Counted from the first letter of the stretch, positions 1-5,987 are shown. The stretch is 8,798 bases of DNA from Flemingiibacterium sp045634345 (GCA_045634345.1 JAZRAB010000053.1:1-8798), one strand, 5' to 3'. Notes: generated by a model not told the origin, from the sequence alone. A program made the numbers and translations.

Positions 1-3
1 AAG

Positions 4-20
4 TCTTTGCCTTGCAAAGA
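4..20. other. Short hairpin upstream of the DUF4432 gene
   Basis: A perfect 7-bp inverted repeat (TCTTTGC, loop CTT, GCAAAGA) ends 14 bases before the start codon of the next gene. It is not followed by a T-run, so it is a poor terminator candidate in the + direction. It could be the tail of an upstream gene's terminator, a leader structure, or chance. The window starts too close to it to judge. Confidence 0.3.
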
Positions 21-34
21 TATGGTATTTAATT

Positions 35-964
35 ATGAAAAAAACAGAACTTTTAAAGCGTATCGGCTCAGTAAGCCAAATCGGCGGCGTTAGAGACGTT
101 ATTCTCAACGACGGCAAAGCCAAGGGGGTACGTGCACTTGAAATTAACACCGGCAAGCTCCGCCTTACCGTACTTCCCGACAGATGCATGGACATCGCGC
201 AGGCAGACTATTGCGGTCAATCATTCAGCTGGATATCGAAAACCGACATCACAGCTCCGCAGTACTACAACAAAGACGGTTTTGAATGGCTCCGCGGCTT
301 CTACGGCGGTCTTGTGACCACCTGCGGACTCAAAAACATCGGTGGTCCTACAGATGAGCAGGGACTTCACGGACGTATCGCCAATACCCCGGCATCAAAC
401 GTAAGTATCTTTGCTGATTGGGTTGGCGATGAATACATAATAAAAGTCAGCGGCGAAATGCGCGAATCCGCTGTATTCGGAGAAAATCTGGTATTAAAGC
501 GCACGATTACCACGAAATTATTCTCGGATGAATTTACACTCGAAGATACGGTAGTAAACGAGGGCTTCGCAGATGAAAAGTTCGTGCTTTGCTATCACTG
601 CAACTTCGGTTATCCGCTTGTCACCGAGGGAGCGAAGATAATCGGCGTGCCCGAGGATATCGCGGACATCACCGCACCGATTCACGGTAAGGAAGAGGAG
701 TGCATCGGCGTTGAGCACACCGGAGATGTTGCAACAGCCGGAATCGAAAATGACGAGATGGGTGTGTATATCACATACGATCGCAGCACAATGCCGGAAT
801 TTCTCGTATGGAAGATGCTCGGCGAGAGCGAATACACAGTCGGGCTTGAACCGAGAACGACCAACTGCGGTGGCGCTGATCTTGAAAAAAACAATGCCTA
901 CACCGTTATCAAGCCGTTTGAAGAATACAAGACACATCTTAAGTTCAGCGTAAAAATGAAATAA
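35..964 (+). CDS. DUF4432 family protein, aldose 1-epimerase-like (galactose mutarotase fold)
   Basis: This 309-residue protein matches the DUF4432 branch of the aldose-1-epimerase superfamily by recall of family motifs. They are an N-terminal IGSVSQIGGVR followed by a 'DGKAKGVRALEINTG' stretch, LPDRCMDI near residues 48-55, GLHGRIANTPAS around 110-121, YHCNFGYPL around 187-195, and GLEPRTTN near 269-276. In related mutarotases conserved His and Glu residues act in sugar ring opening; the His of GLHGR and of YHCNFGYP and the Glu of GLEPRT are candidates for equivalent roles here, which is inference. No signal peptide or membrane segment is seen, so it should be cytoplasmic. Its length is usual for the family and the N-terminus fits, but the ATG has no clear Shine-Dalgarno sequence (only AAAGAT about 14 bases upstream). 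Function within the family is largely uncharacterised; a sugar or sugar-acid substrate is likely. It may belong to an operon that begins left of the window. Confidence 0.85.
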   Translation: MKKTELLKRIGSVSQIGGVRDVILNDGKAKGVRALEINTGKLRLTVLPDRCMDIAQADYCGQSFSWISKTDITAPQYYNKDGFEWLRGFYGGLVTTCGLKNIGGPTDEQGLHGRIANTPASNVSIFADWVGDEYIIKVSGEMRESAVFGENLVLKRTITTKLFSDEFTLEDTVVNEGFADEKFVLCYHCNFGYPLVTEGAKIIGVPEDIADITAPIHGKEEECIGVEHTGDVATAGIENDEMGVYITYDRSTMPEFLVWKMLGESEYTVGLEPRTTNCGGADLEKNNAYTVIKPFEEYKTHLKFSVKMK

Positions 965-968
965 AAAC

Positions 969-994
969 TACGGGATGCCATAAGGCATCCCGTA
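969..994. terminator. Bidirectional intrinsic terminator between convergent genes
   Basis: A perfect 11-bp stem (TACGGGATGCC / GGCATCCCGTA) with a 4-base ATAA loop starts 5 bases after the stop codon of the DUF4432 gene. Read on the + strand it is followed by AAATCTTTTC. Read on the - strand it is followed by GTTTTTATTTC, a better T-tract. The flanking genes converge on it, so it probably ends both the DUF4432 transcript and the feo operon, whose last stop codon lies 75 bases away at 1069. Confidence 0.88.
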
Positions 995-998
995 AATC

Positions 999-1020
999 TT
1001 TTCAAGTTTATATTTGAAAA
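999..1020. repeat. AT-rich inverted repeat beside the terminator
   Basis: TTTTCAA (999-1005) and TTGAAAA (1014-1020) form a perfect 7-bp stem with an 8-base loop, directly next to the main terminator hairpin. It is weak because it is AT-rich. It may add to termination of the minus-strand feo transcript or be incidental. Confidence 0.4.
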
Positions 1021-1068
1021 TAGCAATAGTTCATCGCTCCAGACAATTGTACACTTACCTAGTATAAA

Positions 1069-1236
1069 TCACTTATCCGATTGATGTGTACTTGTGTCGC
1101 AGACACATTTGCCGCCGCACTGCTTTGAGTGCGGACAACCGATGCAGTGAGCACCATTCTTTTTAGATCTATAAACATAGAATACAGCGCCGCCGATGAT
1201 GCAGAGAATAATTGCTATAATTATGTAATTTATCAT
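1069..1236 (-). CDS. Small Cys-rich membrane protein, FeoB-associated type
   Basis: This 55-residue gene lies 26 bases downstream of feoB on the same strand. The start is an ATG preceded by AGGGT at short spacing. The protein starts MINYIIIAIILCIIGGAVFY, a single N-terminal membrane helix of about 20 residues. A basic YRSKK stop-transfer segment follows, then a soluble tail with five cysteines (Cys31, 34, 40, 44, 46 in C-x2-C-x5-C-x3-C-x-C) and three histidines. This layout matches the known FeoB-associated Cys-rich membrane protein family (PF12669 by recall), found after feoB in many Firmicutes. The family's role is not firmly established. Iron or metal handling at FeoB, or a function like that of FeoC, is inferred from linkage and from the metal-ligand-like cysteines. 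By the positive-inside rule the tail is cytoplasmic. It is the last gene of the operon before the shared terminator. Confidence 0.85.
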   Translation of the reverse strand: MINYIIIAIILCIIGGAVFYVYRSKKNGAHCIGCPHSKQCGGKCVCDTSTHQSDK

Positions 1237-1262
1237 AAGCACCCTATATTAAATAAGTATTG

Positions 1263-3308
1263 TTAAGCCTTCTTTGCGTTAAGTGTATAATTTTCCGCGA
1301 GCTTTTTGTCCGATCTTGCACAAAGCATAGCGAGTATCGCAATAAATACCAGAACTGCGATACCACCGCCGATAGCCGCAACTACGTTTAAAGTTGCAGG
1401 GGCTGTAATAAGCGTACCGATCGTATATACCAGATATGCGACAGAATAACCTACCCCAAGCTGTAAGCCGATACCTGCCCAAAGCCATTTTGCGCTCTTC
1501 ATCTCGGCGTTCATAGCGCCGATTGCCGCAAAACAAGGAGGCGTAAAGAGATTAAACATCAGATAAGCAAGTGCCGCTACAGCTGTGATACCGAATGTGT
1601 CGGCGACCGCATTTCCCGCGCCCTCCATCATTTCAAGTGCGTCTGTGTCAATGAGATTAGAAATACCGTAGCAGACAGCAAGTGTACCGACTACGTTTTC
1701 TTTAGCAATAAATCCAGTAACCGCCGCTGCTGCCATCTGCCACGCCTTGATGCCGATAATTGGAATGAGCAGATATGCAATTGGGCCTGCTATTGTGGCA
1801 AGAATCGAGGTGCTCTCTGCGCCTTCCTCAACAAGTGCAAGGCTCCAGTCAAAGGACTGCATAACAAAGACTACAGCATTGCACAAAAGAATTATTGTTC
1901 CTGCTTTGACTATGTACGCCCAACCGCGTCCACACATGGATTTGAACGCTCTCCAAAGACTTGGAAGCTTATATTCGGGAAGCTCGATAATAAAGAACGA
2001 TTTCTTATTATTATATCCTGTGATTTTATTAATAAGCAGCGCACCGATGAGAATAATAACGATACCTGCGAAATACATGAGTGTGCCCACCCACGAGGAT
2101 TCAGGGAAAAATGCACCCGCAAAAAGAGCGATAACCGGAAGCTTTGCGCCGCAGGGCATAAACGGAGCAAGCATCGCAGTTGCTCTGCGCTCACGCTCGT
2201 TGCGGATAGTACGGCAAGCCATAACGCCGGGAATAGCGCATCCGGTACCGATAACGAACGGTATAACCGATTTACCGGAAAGACCGACCTTCTTGAAAAT
2301 GGGGTCAAGCACTACCGAAACACGCGCCATATAGCCGCAATCCTCGAGAAGTGCGATGAGGAAATACATCACCATAACAAGCGGCAGGAAGCCAACGACC
2401 GCGCTCACGCCGCCGATAATTCCCTCGGTCAGAAGTGCGACAAGAAATTCATTTCCGCCCTCAAGCACACCTGCAACCCATTCCTTAAACATATCGATCA
2501 AGGTAACAAGTCCGGGAATACGCGCCCCCGACTCAAATTCATATCCCTCAGCGATCCACGCACCAAGCCACGCCTGAGATATCTGGAATACGAGGAACAT
2601 AACAACAGCGAATATCGGAATACCAAGCCATCTGTTTGTAAGAACCGCATCAATTTTGTCTCCAATGTTCTTATCCTTGGTAAGAATCTTGCGAGTCTCA
2701 ACATCCTTTACAAGCTTGTTTACAAACTCAAAGCGCTTGCGGTCAGCAACTTCAACAGCATGCTTGTCGGTAAGATTTACGTCTGACTGCACATATGGAG
2801 CTTTTTGTGCCCCTCCAGCCTGCGCCGTAGCTGTAGCAACAACCGCCTTTAGGCCGTCCGCAGATGTGGAAACAGTATTGACAACGGGACATCCGAGCTT
2901 TTCGGAAAGCGCCGCGACATCAATTTTTGTCTCTTTTTTTGCATTAATATCGCTTTTATTAAGCGCTACGACGACGGGAACGCCAAGCTCGAGTATCTGC
3001 GTTGTGAAGAAAAGGCTGCGGCTCAAATTCGTCGCATCAACGATGTTTATAATAACATCAGGATTTTCATTCTTTATGTACGAGCTTGTAATGCTCTCCT
3101 CACTCGTGAAAGGGGACATCGAGTAAGCACCGGGCAGATCGACCGCAATCAGCTGCTCATCTCCGGAGTAATATGTCTTTTTAATGGGATGTTCCTTCTT
3201 TTCCACAGTAACGCCCGCCCAGTTTCCGACCTTCTCGTTAGAACCGGTCAAGGCATTGTACATTGTGGTTTTACCGGAATTGGGATTGCCGGTCAATGCG
3301 ATTCTCAT
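1263..3308 (-). CDS. feoB: Ferrous iron transport protein B (FeoB), GTPase-coupled Fe(II) permease
   Basis: FeoB imports Fe(II) across the cytoplasmic membrane. The 681-residue product starts directly at its G domain: G1 GNPNSGKT at residues 7-14, G2-region NWAGVT at 29-34, G3 DLPG at 57-60, G4 NKSD at 117-120, and a G5-like STSADG near 147-152. A helical GDI-type linker follows. From about residue 250 there is a polytopic membrane domain with the FeoB 'gate' segments, including GCAIPGVMACRTIRN, FMPCGAKLPV and FTPPCFAAIGAMNAE, whose cysteines and prolines are typical. I chose the ATG at 3308 because GGAGG (3317-3321) sits 8 bases upstream and family members start just before G1. An in-frame GTG at 3377 would add 23 residues without homology and would overlap a palindromic operator. 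The length is in the normal range for Firmicutes FeoB, which lacks the longer C-terminus of the E. coli protein. It lies 127 bases downstream of feoA. Confidence 0.97.
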   Translation of the reverse strand: MRIALTGNPNSGKTTMYNALTGSNEKVGNWAGVTVEKKEHPIKKTYYSGDEQLIAVDLPGAYSMSPFTSEESITSSYIKNENPDVIINIVDATNLSRSLFFTTQILELGVPVVVALNKSDINAKKETKIDVAALSEKLGCPVVNTVSTSADGLKAVVATATAQAGGAQKAPYVQSDVNLTDKHAVEVADRKRFEFVNKLVKDVETRKILTKDKNIGDKIDAVLTNRWLGIPIFAVVMFLVFQISQAWLGAWIAEGYEFESGARIPGLVTLIDMFKEWVAGVLEGGNEFLVALLTEGIIGGVSAVVGFLPLVMVMYFLIALLEDCGYMARVSVVLDPIFKKVGLSGKSVIPFVIGTGCAIPGVMACRTIRNERERRATAMLAPFMPCGAKLPVIALFAGAFFPESSWVGTLMYFAGIVIILIGALLINKITGYNNKKSFFIIELPEYKLPSLWRAFKSMCGRGWAYIVKAGTIILLCNAVVFVMQSFDWSLALVEEGAESTSILATIAGPIAYLLIPIIGIKAWQMAAAAVTGFIAKENVVGTLAVCYGISNLIDTDALEMMEGAGNAVADTFGITAVAALAYLMFNLFTPPCFAAIGAMNAEMKSAKWLWAGIGLQLGVGYSVAYLVYTIGTLITAPATLNVVAAIGGGIAVLVFIAILAMLCARSDKKLAENYTLNAKKA

Positions 3309-3369
3309 ATTGGTATCCTCCAAAAATTTATTTATCTTGATCCTTTCGGAATAAGTTGCCTCGTCGTCG

Positions 3370-3385
3370 GTTAGCACTCGCTAAC
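3370..3385. promoter_or_regulatory. Operator-like palindrome 1 (feoA-feoB gap)
   Basis: GTTAGC-ACTC-GCTAAC is a perfect 6+6 inverted repeat with a 4-base centre, located between feoA and feoB, 61 bases upstream of the feoB start. The same 16-bp pattern occurs twice in the feoA leader. It resembles DtxR/IdeR-type iron-repressor boxes built from TTAG...CTAA half-sites (established for that family; assignment here is inference). No convincing promoter is visible next to this copy. It could act as a roadblock, control a weak internal promoter, or form a small RNA hairpin. Confidence 0.65.
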
Positions 3386-3435
3386 TCTGCGGCGTGAAAA
3401 TAACGACCCGCAGATCGTCCTTTTCATTTTTAGCT

Positions 3436-3648
3436 TCAAATAATTATTGCTTCAGCCAATTGGTTATCAATGCTGTATCGCCCATCCTTGATTGAGACTA
3501 CACAAGCCCCTTTAAGATGTGAAACGACCGTAATCGGTTCGCCGCTGTAGCACCCAAGAGAAAACAAGAAAGCATTAAGCTCCTCGTCGTCGGTTTCTAT
3601 TTCCTTGATGATGTATTCTTTACCTTCAATCGCATCAGTAAGATTCAT
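3436..3648 (-). CDS. feoA: Ferrous iron transport protein A (FeoA), SH3-like
   Basis: FeoA is a small cytoplasmic protein with an SH3-like barrel that supports FeoB function. The 70-residue product shows the family pattern: MNLTDAIEGKEYIIKEI at the N-terminus, a central LFSLGCYSGEPITVV (the usual 'L..LG...G..v.v'), and a C-terminal YSIDNQLAEAIII that matches the usual '...i.l...lA..I.v' end. I chose the ATG at 3648 because GGTGAT (3653-3658) lies just upstream and family members start at this point. An in-frame GTG at 3657 would add three residues (V/M-I-H) with only a weak AAGAA upstream. It is the first recognised gene of the feo operon, behind a strong promoter and two operator-like palindromes, so iron-dependent repression is likely. 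Only a single feoA is present. Confidence 0.93.
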   Translation of the reverse strand: MNLTDAIEGKEYIIKEIETDDEELNAFLFSLGCYSGEPITVVSHLKGACVVSIKDGRYSIDNQLAEAIII

Positions 3649-3659
3649 GTGTATCACCG

Positions 3660-3698
3660 CTATTCTTCGTTAATCATGTTGAAGACTCCGATTAGCAT
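3660..3698 (-). CDS. Possible 12-residue leader peptide upstream of feoA
   Basis: On the minus strand an ATG at 3698 opens a frame encoding MLIGVFNMINEE and stops at TAG (3660-3662), 11 bases before the feoA start. A strong GGGGAGG (complement of 3710-3716) lies 11 bases upstream of the ATG, slightly long for a Shine-Dalgarno spacing. The start codon falls inside operator-like palindrome 2. It could be a translated leader that couples to feoA, or the purine tract could be mere spacer between the two palindromes. The composition gives no attenuation clue, and no family is recognised. Confidence 0.18.
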   Translation of the reverse strand: MLIGVFNMINEE

Positions 3699-3706
3699 AG
3701 GCTAAC
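3691..3706. promoter_or_regulatory. Operator-like palindrome 2 (feoA leader)
   Basis: ATTAGC-ATAG-GCTAAC matches the GTTAGC-N4-GCTAAC pattern with one changed outer base. It lies in the transcribed leader of feoA, 34 bases (start to start) from palindrome 3, roughly three helical turns. Paired sites at this spacing could bind two repressor dimers on similar DNA faces (inference). DtxR/IdeR-type regulation is the best guess. Confidence 0.7.
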
Positions 3707-3724
3707 CGACCTCCCCAAAAATGA

Positions 3725-3740
3725 GTTAGCCACCACTAAC
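3725..3740. promoter_or_regulatory. Operator-like palindrome 3 at the feo transcription start
   Basis: GTTAGC-CACC-ACTAAC matches GTTAGC-N4-GCTAAC except for one inner base of the right half. It begins 7 bases downstream of the -10 hexamer of the feo promoter (minus strand), so it should cover or touch the transcription start. That is a typical position for a repressor that blocks polymerase. Together with the other two copies it supports metal-dependent repression of the feo operon. Confidence 0.72.
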
Positions 3741-3747
3741 CTACATA

Positions 3748-3776
3748 ATTATAACACGCATTTAGCTGTTTGTCAA
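3748..3776 (-). promoter_or_regulatory. Sigma-A promoter of the feo operon
   Basis: On the minus strand, a perfect -35 TTGACA (complement of 3771-3776) and a perfect -10 TATAAT (complement of 3748-3753) are separated by 17 bases. The predicted start of transcription is near 3741, at the edge of palindrome 3. This leaves a feoA leader of about 90 bases. A consensus promoter followed by operators suggests high expression when a repressor is released, as in iron limitation. Confidence 0.9.
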
Positions 3777-3783
3777 TGACTTT

Positions 3784-3808
3784 TCCAAATATTTTTTCAA
3801 TATTTGGA
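3784..3808. repeat. Perfect 10-bp inverted repeat upstream of the feo promoter
   Basis: TCCAAATATT (3784-3793) and AATATTTGGA (3799-3808) are exact inverted copies around a 5-base TTTTC centre. It sits 8 bases upstream of the feo -35 box and about 78 bases upstream of the -35 box on the other strand. It may be an AT-rich activator or repressor site for either divergent operon, or a cruciform-type spacer. It differs from the GTTAGC palindromes. Confidence 0.45.
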
Positions 3809-3885
3809 TAATCCATTTTTTGAATAAATATTTTCTATTTAAAAAATATCAGATTGTGTTAATTATATAATTTGGGCGCTTTCTC

Positions 3886-3914
3886 TTGCTAAATCGCTGC
3901 AAGTGTGCTATAAT
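3886..3914 (+). promoter_or_regulatory. Extended -10 sigma-A promoter of the ABC transporter operon
   Basis: TTGCTA (3886-3891) and TATAAT (3909-3914) are separated by 17 bases. The -10 is preceded directly by TGC, giving the extended TGnTATAAT form that compensates for an imperfect -35. The start of transcription should be near 3921, giving a leader of about 57 bases. A short inverted repeat CTTGC-N9-GCAAG (3885-3903) overlaps the -35 box and spacer and could be a regulator site, but at 5 bp it may be chance. Confidence 0.8.
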
Positions 3915-3942
3915 GTATTTAATAGTAAATTCTTCAAAATAC

Positions 3943-3955
3943 GCCGCATTGCGGC
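3943..3955 (+). other. Small GC hairpin in the ABC operon leader
   Basis: GCCGC-ATT-GCGGC forms a perfect 5-bp stem 8 bases before the AAGGA ribosome binding site (3964-3968) of the first ABC gene. It has no T-run, so it is not a terminator. It might stabilise the 5' end of the message or affect ribosome access. Confidence 0.35.
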
Positions 3956-3977
3956 TATAAAATAAGGATGTGATGAT

Positions 3978-5072
3978 TTGAAGGTCATACTTGAAAACCT
4001 TACCAAAAAATTCCTCTCTCGAAACAAAAAAATCTCTGCTGATGTTATAGCGGTGAACAACTTTACATTTGAGATTCCGGACGGCTCACTTGTCGGACTT
4101 CTCGGCCCCTCCGGATGCGGAAAGAGTACCACGCTCAATCTTATCAGCGGTCTTCTTAAACCGACAGACGGACGTATCCTTTTCGGTGATGACGACGTCA
4201 CCGAGCTACCGCCCGAAAAACGCGGTGTCGGACTGGTATTCCAGAACTATGCCCTTTATCCGCATCTTACAGTGATGCAGAACATAATCTTTCCGCTTCA
4301 AAACCTCAAGGGAAAGGATAAACTAACCAAGGCTGAAATGCAGGCAAAAGCGCTTGAAATAGCAAAGCTTGTGCAGATTGATTCGCTCATGGACCGCAAA
4401 CCGAGCGAGCTTTCGGGCGGTCAGCAGCAGCGTGTTGCCATAGCGCGCGCACTCGTCAAGATGCCGCGTGTGCTCTTACTTGACGAACCGCTCTCAAATC
4501 TTGATGCACGCCTGCGTCTTCAGACTCGTGAGGAGATCAAACGCATCCAACGTGAGACCGGTATAACCACCGTCTTTGTCACACACGACCAAGAGGAAGC
4601 GATGAGCATTTCCGATCTTATTGTGGTAATGAAGGACGGTATTGTTCAGCAGATCGGCAAGCCGCAGGATGTTTACGATGAACCGGTAAATCTGTTTGTC
4701 GCCAAATTTCTCGGCACGCCGCCGATAAATGTTTTCAACGCCTCTGTAAAGGGTGGAAAGCTGTATATTGGTGAGGACTGCGTTCTTGACGTTCCCGGAG
4801 TCGCTGAACGAGAGGTATACGCGGCTATTCGCCCCGAAGGATTTGTGCTGAGTGACAGCGGCGCGCTCGAATGCAAGCTTAGCGCTGTTGAGGTCATGGG
4901 ACGTGATATCAGTATTGTCTCGTCAAATAAAAACTGTCATGCACAGGCAATACGTTCAATCATCAGCGCGGAAAACACCCCTGCTGTCGGTACTGATACC
5001 GTGAAATTTGAATTAAAGCCAAGCAAGGTGTTCATCTTCGACAAAGCGACCGAAGATCGTATTAAATTTTAA
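3978..5072 (+). CDS. Carbohydrate-type ABC transporter ATPase (MalK/UgpC/MsmX family)
   Basis: This cytoplasmic ATPase powers the importer encoded by the next three genes. The 364 residues show Walker A GPSGCGKST at 43-51, Q-loop Gln89 in LVFQN, signature LSGGQQQR at 145-152, Walker B VLLLDEP at 165-171, D-loop SNLDAR at 173-178 and H-loop His203 in VTHDQEEAMS. The family-typical YDEPVNLFVAKFLGTPPINVF (near 233-253) leads into a C-terminal TOBE-like regulatory domain with YAAIRPEGFVL. Length and order fit MalK/UgpC-like proteins. The start is a TTG with AAGGA 9 bases upstream. Nearby ATG and GTG codons in the other frames run into a stop at once, and no ATG in frame fits the conserved N-terminus. 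Its presence makes the operon self-contained, whereas many Firmicutes sugar importers borrow a shared MsmX-type ATPase. The substrate cannot be read from this subunit. Confidence 0.95.
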   Translation: MKVILENLTKKFLSRNKKISADVIAVNNFTFEIPDGSLVGLLGPSGCGKSTTLNLISGLLKPTDGRILFGDDDVTELPPEKRGVGLVFQNYALYPHLTVMQNIIFPLQNLKGKDKLTKAEMQAKALEIAKLVQIDSLMDRKPSELSGGQQQRVAIARALVKMPRVLLLDEPLSNLDARLRLQTREEIKRIQRETGITTVFVTHDQEEAMSISDLIVVMKDGIVQQIGKPQDVYDEPVNLFVAKFLGTPPINVFNASVKGGKLYIGEDCVLDVPGVAEREVYAAIRPEGFVLSDSGALECKLSAVEVMGRDISIVSSNKNCHAQAIRSIISAENTPAVGTDTVKFELKPSKVFIFDKATEDRIKF

Positions 5073-5083
5073 GGGGTCAGCGT

Positions 5084-5974
5084 ATGGAAAATAAAAATTT
5101 CAAAGCGTGGCTTTACCTTCTGCCGGCGATATTGTTTCTGGGCGTTTTTATGGTATATCCGCTTATTGATGTTTTCATTTATTCATTTGAGGAAGGATTT
5201 AATTCCTCATCTCAAACTTATTCGGGCGTAGGCTTTTACAATTATTCCTATATTCTGCATGATCCGTATTTTCTGCAGGCACTAAAAAACACGTTCATTT
5301 TAGTTATGATCACAGTTCCCCTTTCGACAGGACTTTCTCTGCTTATCTCCGTCGGACTGTCCTCGATAAAATGGTTGCGCAATCTCTTTCAGACGGTCTT
5401 CTTTTTGCCGTATGTAACCAACACCCTCGCTGTCGGTCTTGTATTTATGATACTTTTTAAGCCGACCGCATATTCGGAGGGGCTCGTCAACCTCGTGATA
5501 AACTTCTTTGGCGGCAGCTCGGTTGACTTTATTGAAGGGCCGTATTGGGCAAAAATGTTCGTACTTTGCCTATACACCGTCTGGGTAGTTATGCCGTTTA
5601 AGATACTGATACTCACAAGCGCGCTCGCATCGGTAAACAAAACCTACTACGACGCCGCGAGGGTTGACGGCACATCGCGCGGACGAATCTTCATAAAGAT
5701 TACTCTGCCGATGATTTCTCCCATGCTGTTCTATCTTGTAATAACCGGCTTTATCGGCGCTTTCAAAGCGTACAGCGATGCTGTAGCGTTATTCGGCACC
5801 GAGCTGAATGTTGCCGAGATGAATACTATCGTCGGATATGTTTATGATATGCTTTACGGCGAGGGCGGCGGATTCCCCTCATACGCATCCGCAGCGGCAA
5901 TCGTACTCTTTGCAATCGTCCTTACAATAACGTGCATAAATCTGCTTATCAGCAAAAAGCACGTTCACTATTAA
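5084..5974 (+). CDS. Sugar ABC transporter permease, MalF/UgpA type
   Basis: This is one of the two membrane subunits that form the substrate channel. The 296-residue protein has about six hydrophobic helices. The first begins near residue 9 (WLYLLPAILFLGVFMVYPL), a pattern very common in UgpA-like permeases. The ATPase-contacting EAA loop is clear at about 188-209 (YYDAARVDGTSRGRIFIK, then ITLP). The ATG is preceded by AAGGGG at 7 bases, which overlaps the stop codon of the ATPase gene; the intergenic gap is only 11 bases, so translation is likely coupled. The extracellular loop after helix 1 is rich in Ser, Tyr and Phe, as often seen in this family. Sugar or glycerol-phosphate-like substrates are typical, but specificity is unknown here. 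Confidence 0.94.
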   Translation: MENKNFKAWLYLLPAILFLGVFMVYPLIDVFIYSFEEGFNSSSQTYSGVGFYNYSYILHDPYFLQALKNTFILVMITVPLSTGLSLLISVGLSSIKWLRNLFQTVFFLPYVTNTLAVGLVFMILFKPTAYSEGLVNLVINFFGGSSVDFIEGPYWAKMFVLCLYTVWVVMPFKILILTSALASVNKTYYDAARVDGTSRGRIFIKITLPMISPMLFYLVITGFIGAFKAYSDAVALFGTELNVAEMNTIVGYVYDMLYGEGGGFPSYASAAAIVLFAIVLTITCINLLISKKHVHY

Positions 5975-5987
5975 TGCGAGGTGTGAT

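Larger units (their letters stand above)
3649..3977. other. Divergent intergenic region, feoA leader and ABC operon leader
   Basis: This 329-base stretch has no full-size gene. From left to right it holds the feoA ribosome binding site, a possible 12-codon leader reading frame, two operator-like palindromes, the feo promoter (minus strand), and a perfect 10-bp AT-rich inverted repeat. These are followed by about 75 bases of AT-rich DNA with no signal I can name, then the extended -10 promoter of the ABC operon and its 5' leader with a small GC hairpin. Confidence 0.8.

Noticed and set aside
4..20. Hairpin at the left edge as an intrinsic terminator
   Set aside because: No T-run follows on the + strand, and the gene to the left is not visible. 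It is kept only as an unassigned hairpin.
518..937. Minus-strand open frame of 139 codons opposite the DUF4432 gene
   Set aside because: It lies fully within a well-supported gene, has no family resemblance and no ribosome binding site context. It is an antisense shadow.
1747..2334. Plus-strand open frame of 195 codons opposite feoB
   Set aside because: It is antisense to conserved FeoB membrane segments and its product has no recognisable domain. The long frame follows from feoB codon usage.
3309..3377. N-terminal extension of FeoB from the GTG at 3377
   Set aside because: It has no homology to FeoB N-termini, lies upstream of a strong GGAGG site serving the ATG at 3308, and overlaps an operator-like palindrome.
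3885..3903. Catabolite-response (cre) site at the ABC promoter
   Set aside because: The sequence does not fit the WTGNAANCGNWNNCW pattern when aligned on its CG. Only a weak 5-bp inverted repeat remains.
3649..3977. Riboswitch or RNA gene in the divergent intergenic region
   Set aside because: The feo leader is about 90 bases and dominated by DNA-type palindromes. I see no known riboswitch core, tRNA or other RNA motif, and no terminator-antiterminator pair.
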